51,220 bases of DNA, from assembly GCA_019677205.1 (NCBI GenBank), contig JAAMXY010001070.1, positions 1-51,220 of the forward strand, given 5' to 3'. Position 1 is the stretch's first letter. The number at the start of each line of letters is the position of its first letter. Made by a program: the position numbers and the translations under genes. Origin of the DNA: Pinguiococcus pyrenoidosus. Taxonomy: Eukaryota; Sar; Pinguiophyceae; Pinguiochrysidales; Pinguiochrysidaceae. Positions 19,575 through 29,356 of the stretch are shown in pieces. The notes below the pieces were generated by a model. That model was given only the letters and a program-made list of their open reading frames with translations, searched no databases and was not told the DNA's origin.

Positions 19575-22500
19575 TTAATCCTCCATGAACAGTGCCATGC
19601 TCATGCGGTCTTCCGTGTCTTCGAGGTCCTTCTCTTGTTCCTTGCGGCGTCTCGCAATTCTCGCAAGGTTCTTCACCCGACTCATCGCTCTGCCTGCGGA
19701 CTCCTTCGCCTTGCCCGCCCGCTCTTTCGGTCGCATCTTCTTGCCCAGATTCCTCAGACCCCCCTTCAAGCGCTCCGACCGGGACTTCCTCTCGTCGCCG
19801 TTGGGAGCATCCCCTTCGTGGTCTCCCGCATCGCCGGACTTCTCTCCGGCGACAAGGCCTTCCTGCGGCATCGAAGCGCCCTTCACGGGGCTATCCGCCG
19901 CGCTCTTCATTTCACTGCCCTCGCCTCCAGGAAGCTCCGCCAATGCTTCCAGATCTGCCAGGTCAGGCGGTTGCAGCTCCACGGTGTCATCCGAGAACTT
20001 CGAGTGGAGGGATGAGGGGATCTTCGACGCACTTCTGCGGCGGGCGGCCGCCGGTCTTCGCTTAATCCTCTTCTCTTCCAGGGTCATTGAGACGAAGCGG
20101 AGCGAAGCTCGCACTCGAATGAACCACGAGATGCCCCGGTCGCACCGAAGGGGCAGCCACTCCTCGAGGGGCTTCTCCTGCGAAAGCTCGGCCAGGGGAA
20201 GCTCGATGTCTCCCACGAGGGAGTCGTTGAAGAACGCCTTCTTCTCGTAGACGCACACATGCACGACCTGAGGAAGGCCCCGAGTAGCGTACGCAATGGT
20301 CTCTCGCCAGGACACCTCCGGGAAGTCCTCCGGAAGCGCAAAGCGGAACGCCGACGTGCAAGACCAGCGACTTGGCCTCCCAGTGCCGCTCGCGTCACCT
20401 ACACTCGGCGCTGAGTCGTCGCTGGCAATATCCACCGTCTCGACGGGGGTCACGATGGAGTCAATCGTTCGGGAGGAGTTGGACAGCTGCACGCTTGAGC
20501 CAACTCGCTTCAGGCGCTGCACCGTGTAGACCTCCATGGTCTTCGCTCCGGCCTGCTGCACAAGCCGGTCCCACATGCTGCGCTTGCTCTTTCCGCCAGA
20601 TCCTGGTCCCGAGGAGCTGGAAGAGAGCATGCCCACGAGGTTGCCCGAGCTGCCCGATTGGGCGACTCCCGAGCCCGGTGGATGCGGAGAGGAGCCCCGG
20701 CTTCCGCTTGGCTGGGAGCCTGCAGAAGGACTCAAGTTCTTCAAGTCCAGCAGCTCAATCTGCACCAGCGCCGTGAAGCGGTGCGGAAGGTGGATCCGCC
20801 GGAGGAGGATGTTTCTCTGCAGGAAGGTCGCCACGCAGCCGGTGTACAGCGGCGGAGGAGGCAGCGCGCTTGCCAATCGAAGAGAACGCGCTTGCAACTC
20901 GTCTGGAAAGATGGCGTTCCCGAGGGCGTGCAGGAGCCAGGTCTCCCCGTAGAGATCCACCCAAAGCCTCTTGAGCGCATTCACCGCCTCCATCCTCCCG
21001 AATGGCAGCTTGATGTCATCCTTCGAGCTCGAGAAAGTCTCTGACGTCTCCACCGATCCTTCCTCATCCTCTTCGCCGAAGACGCTGGCCACGAGCAGGT
21101 CGAAAAGGCGATGCGACGCGTCCATCAGCACCGGTACGTAGCGATTCCGGCCGAGAATGCCTGCCCGAACCACCGATCCTCCTCCTTCCGAGATCGGCTC
21201 CGTTTCCCACGGCTCCACCAGGCGGAAGAGCTGCCGCGGATTGAGAAGGGTCTTGTGATCCAGCGGACCTTCGGCGTGGGTGTACATGACCTGCATCGCC
21301 GGAAGGTGCACCCGTGCTTTGGCGCTTTCGCCGACGCCCTGAGCTCTCTCCATCGTGGCGACCGCCGTGGAGTTTCCATCCATCCCGCCGTCTACGCCGT
21401 CGCTCTTCTTGACTGGCACCAACGGGCGAATGAGATACGTGTCCGTCATCCGAATGAGGCGATGCGCCGCACCCTCGGCGGAGTCCTCCGCGCCGGATCG
21501 CAGGAACCAGGCCTGGGCGTCTCCGCTCGAGAAAGCAACGGCGGAAGGCGGACGGGCGTGCGGCACCTTATCCACGGCCTCTGGGCGCATTCGGACGCTG
21601 TGAAAGGCGAGGCCAGACTTGATCCGAACCATCGCCTGCACGACCGTCTCGTCGCGCGCCTCATTCTCCTCGAGAAACTCGCTGAACTCGGGATAGGATA
21701 TCGAAGACGTGGGATCGATGCTGTAGATGATGGCGGCGAACCTTCTGTGAAGCTGCTGCTCCCAGGCCACGATATTCTGGAGCGGCCTTGGCTGAACCTC
21801 CGGATGGTCGACCGCGTATCCATAAAGGGCTCCGCTGACATGATCCGACTGCAGGCCAAGCGAGTCCAGCACGAAGACAGGCCGAAGGCTGGGATAGAAC
21901 ATTGGGTTCCAAGCGAGGCAGGGCTTGTCGGTCGAGCACCCCGATTCCGAGACCCTCGTACTGTCGCCGTGGTAGAACCCTTGACACTGGCGACGAATGT
22001 AGTTGACCAGCAGAACGCGAGCGGCCGCGGAGAAGACCGGGTGCTTCTTGGACCGAACGATGAACTCCCCGCTATGCTCTCTGGTGTAGCCGCTCCGATC
22101 GCTCATCCTGGCGCAGGCTCTGCGGATGAGCTCGTGCATGAACTCCATCTGCCTCTCGAAGAAGTCGGCCGAAATCGGAGCGCCGCCGGACTTCCTCTCT
22201 GAGCTGCAGTCCTTGGCTTCTTCGTGGTGGATTGGGTAGTCCAAGGCCCGCGAGAAGAGATCGTAGGCGGCCTTCTCGCAGACGTACACGGCGATCGCCT
22301 CCCGCTGCGCGATGACCGCCTCCTTCATCAGCTCAAGATCAAGGCCCGAAGGAATAACCTTGCCGCCATCGCTCAGCAAGTCGATGCACAGGTGCAACTG
22401 CCACACCAGCCGGCCGAGGAAGGCCATGGAGGGCGTCCTCAGGCAGCAGGCTTCCGAGATCTGGGCGCAGAAGAACTTCAGGATGGAGGAATACGAAATC

Positions 22501-25500
22501 GGCAGGCTCAAGGTCGACATCTTCCCCGAGTGATTCGTCGTCGAGTCCACGGAGACGCAGACGGTGCCCCTCCAGGAAGCATCTGGGTACTGAGATCGGG
22601 TGACCGCGATGATCAGAGCAAGGTACCGCCCACCCTGCAAGTCGATCCCGCGCCGAATCAGGCGTTGCAGGAAGACGGCGCGCTCATCATCTTCGCCACA
22701 GCGCAGGTAGGGGATGCTCAAGATGTACGCGATGCTCCGCTCCATCTTGCTCTGGATGTCGGTGAAGTGCGGTCCTTTCTTCTCGGCTCCCTCCAGCAGA
22801 ACCAGTCTCACGTCGGAGCATTCATAGTTGAAGGCGTCAAGTCCGTCGGTGTAGGCAAAGAGCGGAGCGGACTCCCCCAGCGTCAGGTCCGCTGCAAGCT
22901 GCTGCGCATGGTCTCGAAACTGGTAAGTGAGCCAGAGCGCATCAACATCGCTTAGCTGCATCTGCTCCAGATCCGGCCGGAACGACACCCGCTTGTCCTT
23001 CTCTCGCGTCCTTTCTCGGCTCGTTTCCTTGAGGGATGCCGCAGACGGCATCGGAGCAGCTGTGGCATAGTCATCGAATATGCTCGCGTTGCTTTCGTCT
23101 GCCTTTGCTGCTGATTTCGGAGCCACATCAAAATCGTCAAATATCGAGCTTGGCTGGGAAGTCTGCTTTGCGGGGGGCGCTGCGGTCGCAAACTCGTCGA
23201 AGATTGAGCTTGGCGGGGAAGTCTGCTTTGCGGGGGGCGCTGCGGTCGCGAACTCGTCGAAGATGCCGCCTCCACCTCCACCTCCACCTCCGCCATTCCT
23301 CGCATCCGCCCCATTCGCGGACGGCACGTCGAAGCCAGCAAAGATGCTCGACTGCGCAGGGGCCTTCGCTTCCGGCGGCGAAGCTGTGGCAAAATCGTCG
23401 AAGATGCTCGTCGCCGATGCCTGTGGTGCCGCCGCAAACTCGTCAAATATGCTGCTGGACTGCGCTTGGGGTGGCTGTGTTGAGCCAAACCCCTCAAAGG
23501 CTGCGCCTCGAGGCTCCGGACGCTGCCTCCGCTGGTCGGCCGATCGACCTGAGCTCATGAACGACGCCAAGAGCCCACCGCCCCCGCCTTTCCGCGAAGC
23601 CTGGGCCTTCCGGATCTCCTCGAAGCCGGGACCATGGCAGAGGATGCGCAGCGACGCGAGACCGAACCCGCTTTCCGCGAGCAGCTTCGACGTGCGCACC
23701 TGTACACCGAGCACGTCTCGCAGGGTCTTGAGCAAGAAGAGCAAAGCGAAGGAGGTCGCGCAGAAGCCCAAGCTCGACATCAGCCTCTGGGTCGCGGCGA
23801 GGACTCCTTCTTCCGACATCGGCTCAGCGTCCTCCGCCTTGCCGCCTTTCTTCTGCGCGCTCTCGACGGTACGCGACAGAGTTGAGGTTTCCAGCATGGT
23901 GCATGTGTCCAGCTTCTCCAAGCTCATTACCCTATCCGTCAGTATCTGCGCGGCCTCCTCGGAGTTCCCACTCAGAAGCTGCCGCAGCGCCTGAACGTGT
24001 GGCCCCTCCGCAGGAGCAATTCCTTTGCCAGCCGAGAACATCATGTCGAAGTTCTCGCCACGGATAAGCCTCTCGATTCGCTCACCAAGAATCATTGTGT
24101 ACGGCTCGGACCCGGCAGGAGGTGCCTCGTCCCTCCTCATCCGCGCCTCAACCACGCGGCAAACGAAGTAAGCCAAGCTCCAGTCGTTCACATGCTTCCG
24201 GAGAATCCCGAGCGCCTCGTCCAGCATCGGCTCGTCGGGAATCAGAAAGACGGCGGCGGCTCCGAGATACCGCCGCTTGCTCAGCAGCATGTGCGCATTT
24301 TTGAGGATCACTTGCCGTGCTTTGGGCCCGCTCACTTTCCTCAGCAGCCTCACCAAGGCCGCGCCGTAGCGCGAGCTCCGATCCGTCTGTGCGATCACCT
24401 CCAGCGCTTTGAGCTTTCCGCAGCAGGTGAAGAAGATGGCGCAATCGAGAGGATCCTGGCCGTAGCAGTCCTTGCCAGCGGCGCCCGCAAGGCTGCTGGC
24501 GAAGTCGAGGAGATCTTCATCTCGCCTTATCCAAAAGTGCGCGCCGCTCTGGCGGACGAAAGACCACGTGGCTATGAAGTCCGGCTTCTGTTCTATTTCT
24601 CTCTTCACGAAGGAGATCAACGGCGTCTGCTTCTTGGACATCAAGGCCAACATGATGGCAGTCGGTCCCACGTCAATGGTCTCGAACGCTTTACAGCTCG
24701 GCAAAAGCGCGTGGTGGCAACGGAGAAGCCGTAGAAAGGCTGCATAGGTCGCGCCAGGTCCATCCAGCTCCTCGCCGTCAAGCCGAAGCAGCGCATCAAG
24801 CGTGGCAGACAAGGAGCCTGCCACCGCCGGATCAGTATTCGAGATGAACGATCGAATGGTCTCAGCGTGAAGGTCGCTTTCACCCTGCTCAGCGACCTTC
24901 ACGTCCTCCTGCGATGGCGCGGAAACGGTTGGGCTATCGCCGAAGAGCAGCTCAGCCCGGTCGCCGCCGCCGGACGCTCCCCCCGCCCGCTTTGCCTCGC
25001 TTTTCTGCTGAGGTCCGCGGATTCGGTCCTGTAGCATGGCCCAGAAGCTCTTGAAAATGCCTTCCGTCTTCTCTCTCTCGGCGGCGTCTCCAGCAGCGCT
25101 GAGTGACCAGAGCGGGGCTCGCAGCGCGCCACCTAGCATCGCTCCGGGACTTATGGTGTATCCGCGACCGATGCTCTCCACCGCGTGATTGACGCCCAGA
25201 GCGAAGGACGCGCAGAGCGCTTTGCTGTCGCGGGCCGCGCCTTCAAGATCTCCGGACATCGCCATGACCACGAAGAGCAGCGCGACGCTCTGACCACTGA
25301 AGGTAGTTCCCAGTTCGTTGTGACTCGCCAGGCCCTCGCCCAGCTCCGGCATGTCGCATTCCGCGTCTTGTGCATCCACAAGCTCTGGTGCACCATGGAA
25401 AATGCCTTGGAGATGGACTCGGCGTTCCTGTTCACCGTCGGAGAGGCATACTTCGTGAAGGCCTGGACCGATCCGTAGGCGCTCGCCAACGGGCGGGGCG

Positions 25501-28334
25501 GCGGTGGCGTCCCGGACGTGGAGCTGCAGCTGCTCCAACCCGGCATCAAATCTGGGCAGTGGGACGGAGCGTGCCTGCCGTAGGTGCACGTGGCAGGCAT
25601 CGAACCCTTCCGAGGTACTTGCAGCTGAGCGGCTCAGTTCCACAGAGAGCTGGTGCAGCTCGAGATGCGGCTCGCCGCTCGGCCCACGCCACGCAGTGAA
25701 GAGTACCGCACTGTCAAGCCGCATCTTGCACTCGTCCCCTTCTGCGGGCGACGGCCAAGCGCGGGATAGGCTCTCGACAAGCTCGGCTCCGCACAGCAGC
25801 TTCCCGGAGGCAACCAAGGAGTGCTCGTCGCATTCCCCGACCACCCACGGCTTCAGAAACTTTCTGAAGGGCTCTAGGCCGGTGGCTTCCGCCGCGGGGG
25901 CTGCTCCGTGCGGCATGGTGTCCATGCCAAGCAGGTCGACCTCTGCAGGAGGTGGGGTGACGGCTGGGGATGGCGGTTCCGTTCCCGGTCCGTCGCTGTA
26001 CCACCGGGCCTCGCCGGCAGAGCCCTCCCGCCGGAGCTCCCTCATGCGATCGGTATCCTCCTCCTCATGCGAGCGGAACCGCAGAGTGATGCCCCGCTCT
26101 TCGACACCGCTCATGCTCGTGACCATTTTGACCACGTCGATGGCAACTTCGAGGCTGAGGCCATCTACCACGTGGCGATTGATGCTGACCAGCGTGTCTC
26201 CCACGTTGATCATTCCCGCGCGCTGCGCTGGGAGCGGCTCGTTGGTCACCGGGTGCCGCTTGAAGTCACTGACGCGCGTGCTGGGCTTTGCCTTTCTCTG
26301 GCCATCGGCGTCGGACATGCCCAAGCCGTCGGACGACGGGTTGTGGTCCATCTCCAGGTGAAGCCCAAGACCGTAGTCCGGATCTGGCACCAGCGTGACC
26401 TCGTATTCCCGTCCCGGTCTGTCGATCTCGAAGTCGTGGCGCTGGCCTTCGACCTGCTTTCTGAGCTGCTGCTGAATCAGCTGGCTGTTGCGTGTCCGGC
26501 GTCGCCGCATCCCTGCCGTAGAGCACTCGAGACGCTTCCCCGCCGCGAGGACAGTTCGGAACATGTGGAACGTCCGGATTCTCCCGCTCTTGAAGAGCAC
26601 GACCACACAAGGCGTGCACAGCTGGCCCAGCCAGTGCATGGAGCTGATGGAGTCACCTGTCAGCCCGCCCACAAGGCCGTCCTCATCTTGGTCGATGACA
26701 ATGGGGGGAAGGAAGTACGTGAGCTTTGAGGCCTGGCAAAGCACGTAGATCCGCTGCTGATCTCGGTGCGGGATGTGGATGGCGACGAGCTTGCCCGACG
26801 CGTGATACGCAACCAGGTGCGACTCCTGGGCCAGACACTCGAGCCGGCTCGTGATGTTGTACAGCGGGAAGCGCATGTACCTCGTCGGCGTCAGCGCCAA
26901 GTTCAGGGTCTCCCGCTCCTGATACAAGCCAATCTTGGCCAGCACCAGGGTCGATCCATTGAACGCCAGAGCTTCGCAGTCGTCCTCGATCTGCGTGCCC
27001 ATGTCGTCGACACCGACTTCGTTGCAGAGCAGCAAAATCTCAGCGGGGCTGCAGAACGGGTCCGCGGGGAAGAAGGCCGTCGCCAAGAAATGCTCGATGT
27101 GCGTGCACGACGGAAAGAAGACATCGCCGAAGGTGACATGAACCACCTCGCTCTTGGAGCGGTTCATGGGCAGGCTGACTTGCTGCACGCAGTACACGGA
27201 GACGGCAGCTTCGTGGTCGACCACGCAGAACCAGAAGCCATCAAACTGAAGATCGCTCGTCTGAGCGCTGTCCGTGGGATCCGGCGAATGCACCGTCTGC
27301 CGCATGTCCATCCACCGAGCCATGATCGGCGCGCTCGGGTCTCCGTCGAGAATGGCCCACAGCGCGAAGGAGGGATCAGCCACCTCCAGGTCTGCATTGC
27401 GGTCCAGCCAGATCCGAATCTTCCCGTCGACACACGCCGTGAGCAGCATTCCCACGCCGGCGCGGCAAGTTGGGTTCCACTGCGCCTGCGCCACGGCATG
27501 CCGATGCCAGATCACGTACTTCTTCTCAAACTGCAACGGCTGCTCCGAGTCGTCCTCGGCCTCGTCCACGTCCTCCGAGGCGTTCGGGCGGGCCCACAAG
27601 TCGACGTGCTTGGCGTCCTGCTGCAGGCTCAGGAGCAGCTTGGGCACGAACGGCGTGATGCCCGCGCACCGGAGCGGCTGGCGCCACTCCCAGGACTCCA
27701 GAAGAGCGTCGGCATTGTTCTGCGCCGCCGCGTTCTGCAGCGAGTACATCGCCACCGGTAGCGACACCGCTTCGGTCTCCAGGCGCTCTTGGGCGCCGCC
27801 GTCCAAGCTGCTCTGCCACGACAGCTCCAGCGACGCCGCGGAGCCGTCCGCTCTCCTCGTCACCTCGTGGACTTGAAGGGTGCTAGGCAAGGCCAGCAAC
27901 AGCGTGTCCTCATCGCTCCAGGCCAGCTCCACCACCGGCTCGGAAGTCCTCGGCGTCGCAAACACGACGCTCCAGCGAAGATTCGCGGCGTCCGAGAGCT
28001 CCAGCAGCGCCAGAGACGAAGTGGTCGCGACGGCGATGGACGCGGAGGCGTCCTCGATGGCTATGGCCTGCACTTCGTCGCCAAAGGCGATGTCCTGGAG
28101 GACGGACAGGTCCGCAACCCACACGAGGCGCAGGCCGGCGTCCCTGCTGAAGGCGAGCAGATCCAGGCCATGGACGTTGCCGAGGTCGAAGGCCATCGTG
28201 AGGCGTCGGCACGCCTTTCGTGCGCCTGAGAGCCCTCGGAAGGCGTCGCGGGACAGAGACGCGCGCGAAAGGCCGCCGTTCAAGCGCTCTGTGGCGGCGT
28301 CTCCAAAGATGGCGATGGAAGACCGAAGGATCAT
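19575..28334 (-). CDS. Rav1/DmX-like (rabconnectin-3-type) giant protein with PDZ and C2-like regions, 2919 aa
   Basis: One uninterrupted 8.76-kb open frame. The first Met sits one base from the assembly gap, so the true start may lie in the gap; Met at the segment MAFDLGNVHGL (~28195) is an alternative. Residues ~45-640 look like WD-type beta-propeller blades (for example DGKIRIWLDRN). Residues 640-755 hold a PDZ-like domain (YGLGLHLEMD ... NVGDTLVSINRHVVDGLSLEVAI). Residues ~1250-1480 match the Rav1 C-terminal region (GAHFWIRRDEDLLDFASSLA, QDPLDCAIFFTCCGKLKALE, AHMLLSKRRYLGAAAVFLIP). Residues 1620-1760 carry seven to eight SIFD[DE]F motifs. A C2-like fold follows at ~2515-2730 (FTALVQIELLDLKNLSP ... 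VHVCVYEKKAFFNDSLVGDI), then a very basic tail. Rav1/DmX proteins assemble V-ATPase V1 onto Vo; PDZ and C2 modules are not the usual equipment. The Rav1-region assignment is fairly firm, the other domains moderate. Confidence 0.8.
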   Translation of the reverse strand: MILRSSIAIFGDAATERLNGGLSRASLSRDAFRGLSGARKACRRLTMAFDLGNVHGLDLLAFSRDAGLRLVWVADLSVLQDIAFGDEVQAIAIEDASASIAVATTSSLALLELSDAANLRWSVVFATPRTSEPVVELAWSDEDTLLLALPSTLQVHEVTRRADGSAASLELSWQSSLDGGAQERLETEAVSLPVAMYSLQNAAAQNNADALLESWEWRQPLRCAGITPFVPKLLLSLQQDAKHVDLWARPNASEDVDEAEDDSEQPLQFEKKYVIWHRHAVAQAQWNPTCRAGVGMLLTACVDGKIRIWLDRNADLEVADPSFALWAILDGDPSAPIMARWMDMRQTVHSPDPTDSAQTSDLQFDGFWFCVVDHEAAVSVYCVQQVSLPMNRSKSEVVHVTFGDVFFPSCTHIEHFLATAFFPADPFCSPAEILLLCNEVGVDDMGTQIEDDCEALAFNGSTLVLAKIGLYQERETLNLALTPTRYMRFPLYNITSRLECLAQESHLVAYHASGKLVAIHIPHRDQQRIYVLCQASKLTYFLPPIVIDQDEDGLVGGLTGDSISSMHWLGQLCTPCVVVLFKSGRIRTFHMFRTVLAAGKRLECSTAGMRRRRTRNSQLIQQQLRKQVEGQRHDFEIDRPGREYEVTLVPDPDYGLGLHLEMDHNPSSDGLGMSDADGQRKAKPSTRVSDFKRHPVTNEPLPAQRAGMINVGDTLVSINRHVVDGLSLEVAIDVVKMVTSMSGVEERGITLRFRSHEEEDTDRMRELRREGSAGEARWYSDGPGTEPPSPAVTPPPAEVDLLGMDTMPHGAAPAAEATGLEPFRKFLKPWVVGECDEHSLVASGKLLCGAELVESLSRAWPSPAEGDECKMRLDSAVLFTAWRGPSGEPHLELHQLSVELSRSAASTSEGFDACHVHLRQARSVPLPRFDAGLEQLQLHVRDATAAPPVGERLRIGPGLHEVCLSDGEQERRVHLQGIFHGAPELVDAQDAECDMPELGEGLASHNELGTTFSGQSVALLFVVMAMSGDLEGAARDSKALCASFALGVNHAVESIGRGYTISPGAMLGGALRAPLWSLSAAGDAAEREKTEGIFKSFWAMLQDRIRGPQQKSEAKRAGGASGGGDRAELLFGDSPTVSAPSQEDVKVAEQGESDLHAETIRSFISNTDPAVAGSLSATLDALLRLDGEELDGPGATYAAFLRLLRCHHALLPSCKAFETIDVGPTAIMLALMSKKQTPLISFVKREIEQKPDFIATWSFVRQSGAHFWIRRDEDLLDFASSLAGAAGKDCYGQDPLDCAIFFTCCGKLKALEVIAQTDRSSRYGAALVRLLRKVSGPKARQVILKNAHMLLSKRRYLGAAAVFLIPDEPMLDEALGILRKHVNDWSLAYFVCRVVEARMRRDEAPPAGSEPYTMILGERIERLIRGENFDMMFSAGKGIAPAEGPHVQALRQLLSGNSEEAAQILTDRVMSLEKLDTCTMLETSTLSRTVESAQKKGGKAEDAEPMSEEGVLAATQRLMSSLGFCATSFALLFLLKTLRDVLGVQVRTSKLLAESGFGLASLRILCHGPGFEEIRKAQASRKGGGGGLLASFMSSGRSADQRRQRPEPRGAAFEGFGSTQPPQAQSSSIFDEFAAAPQASATSIFDDFATASPPEAKAPAQSSIFAGFDVPSANGADARNGGGGGGGGGGIFDEFATAAPPAKQTSPPSSIFDEFATAAPPAKQTSQPSSIFDDFDVAPKSAAKADESNASIFDDYATAAPMPSAASLKETSRERTREKDKRVSFRPDLEQMQLSDVDALWLTYQFRDHAQQLAADLTLGESAPLFAYTDGLDAFNYECSDVRLVLLEGAEKKGPHFTDIQSKMERSIAYILSIPYLRCGEDDERAVFLQRLIRRGIDLQGGRYLALIIAVTRSQYPDASWRGTVCVSVDSTTNHSGKMSTLSLPISYSSILKFFCAQISEACCLRTPSMAFLGRLVWQLHLCIDLLSDGGKVIPSGLDLELMKEAVIAQREAIAVYVCEKAAYDLFSRALDYPIHHEEAKDCSSERKSGGAPISADFFERQMEFMHELIRRACARMSDRSGYTREHSGEFIVRSKKHPVFSAAARVLLVNYIRRQCQGFYHGDSTRVSESGCSTDKPCLAWNPMFYPSLRPVFVLDSLGLQSDHVSGALYGYAVDHPEVQPRPLQNIVAWEQQLHRRFAAIIYSIDPTSSISYPEFSEFLEENEARDETVVQAMVRIKSGLAFHSVRMRPEAVDKVPHARPPSAVAFSSGDAQAWFLRSGAEDSAEGAAHRLIRMTDTYLIRPLVPVKKSDGVDGGMDGNSTAVATMERAQGVGESAKARVHLPAMQVMYTHAEGPLDHKTLLNPRQLFRLVEPWETEPISEGGGSVVRAGILGRNRYVPVLMDASHRLFDLLVASVFGEEDEEGSVETSETFSSSKDDIKLPFGRMEAVNALKRLWVDLYGETWLLHALGNAIFPDELQARSLRLASALPPPPLYTGCVATFLQRNILLRRIHLPHRFTALVQIELLDLKNLSPSAGSQPSGSRGSSPHPPGSGVAQSGSSGNLVGMLSSSSSGPGSGGKSKRSMWDRLVQQAGAKTMEVYTVQRLKRVGSSVQLSNSSRTIDSIVTPVETVDIASDDSAPSVGDASGTGRPSRWSCTSAFRFALPEDFPEVSWRETIAYATRGLPQVVHVCVYEKKAFFNDSLVGDIELPLAELSQEKPLEEWLPLRCDRGISWFIRVRASLRFVSMTLEEKRIKRRPAAARRRSASKIPSSLHSKFSDDTVELQPPDLADLEALAELPGGEGSEMKSAADSPVKGASMPQEGLVAGEKSGDAGDHEGDAPNGDERKSRSERLKGGLRNLGKKMRPKERAGKAKESAGRAMSRVKNLARIARRRKEQEKDLEDTEDRMSMALFMED
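23161..23280 (-). repeat. Two 60-bp tandem units within the SIFD(D/E)F array
   Basis: The two units starting at 23161 and 23221 are almost identical over 60 bp and encode repeated SSIFDEFATAAPPAKQT-like segments. Units on either side are more diverged at DNA level but keep the SIFD[DE][FY] core, so the array has both old and recent duplications. Confidence 0.9.
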
Positions 28335-28335
28335 G

Positions 28336-28397
28336 NNNNNNNNNNNNNNNNNNNNNNNNNNNNNNNNNNNNNNNNNNNNNNNNNNNNNNNNNNNNNN
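28336..28397. other. Assembly gap (62 N)
   Basis: Run of N in the short interval between the Rav1-like start (minus strand) and the longin-like gene (plus strand). Real length is unknown. It hides part of the shared promoter and possibly 5' coding sequence of the Rav1-like gene. Confidence 0.99.
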
Positions 28398-28554
28398 TTT
28401 CCCAGCGGGCTACGGAGACAAAAACGGCCGAGGGGCGAAACTCTTCGAACTCGTGGGTGTCGCGCACCCACGCGCGCGCGAGCTGTCCCGCTTCTTTGGT
28501 TTCCGCGCCTTGGCCTTGTCTTTGTTCTGTCTTGGCGCCTGCACGCTCCGAACC

Positions 28555-29356
28555 ATGAATCAGTCACCGCTGCTCGGGGGTTCTGGCGGGCGGAGCGCTG
28601 GGGACACGTCGTCGGGCAAGGCGCGCTTGCGACACCGGACCGGCGGGCGGAAGCGCATGCGCTCTGGCGCGGACGCGATCAAGCTGGTGGGAGTTCTCGA
28701 CGCGAAGACCGGCATTCTGCTGTTCCAGAAGGTGTACCGCTGGGCGGAGGACGCGAATCCCAAAGCGCTGGGCAGCCTCGTGCTCAGCTTCTTCCAGTTC
28801 AGTCGCGAGATCGACGACGGCACCATCAGCTGCGTGAACTTTGAGAAGCCGGTGCAGGTCGGGGGCCACCGGAGACAGCCAAGGTAAGGGGCGGCGGCGT
28901 CTTCCTTCTCTTCTCTTGACGTGCGCACCGGTTCAGATGGCGCTGGGAGACTAAAGCCCCGCGGTCCATCGATCGATCTGTAGCAATCACCTGCGGTGGA
29001 AGATGCGGACCTCTGCGGAGATGATGCAGATGCTTTGCGCCACGGAGGGGCCCTTCACGGTGATGCTCTTCCATGAGGTGCCAGGCGGAGGTCCGCTGGA
29101 GGCGCGGCAGGAGGTTGCCGTACGTGATCTCCTGGGCCGCCTGAGGGAGTGCTTCCGGGAGAACTTTTTGCACCAGGTGGATGTCATGCTGCCGCAGATC
29201 CGGGCCGCGGCCGAGAGCCCCGGTGGGCCTTCGGATGAGATGCTGGACCAGATCCAGAAGCCCTTCGACGGCTTCGACGAGTTTGTGGAGGAGGAAAGGA
29301 GTCTGGCCTTCCAAAGCGTGGAGAGCAAGAAAGGGGAAGAAGGAGGAACAAGTTGA
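28555..29356 (+). CDS. Longin/roadblock-like small protein, function unknown
   Basis: Exons 28555-28883 and 28984-29356 joined by a 100-bp phase 2 intron (donor GTAAGG, acceptor CTGTAG); 233 aa. After a basic Gly/Ser-rich leader, the segment IKLVGVLDAKTGILLFQKVY has the 'self/longin' pattern of a beta-hairpin followed by a helix (ALGSLVLSFFQFSREI). The second exon continues with alternating strands and helices (FTVMLFHEVPGG, VRDLLGRLRECFRENFLHQV) and an acidic C-terminus. Longin-type folds occur in SNAREs, adaptor subunits and Mon1-Ccz1/HPS-type exchange factors; I cannot assign a subfamily. The open frame extends upstream to the gap, but 28555 is the first Met after it. Divergent from the Rav1-like gene, which also acts on endomembranes. 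Confidence 0.6.
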
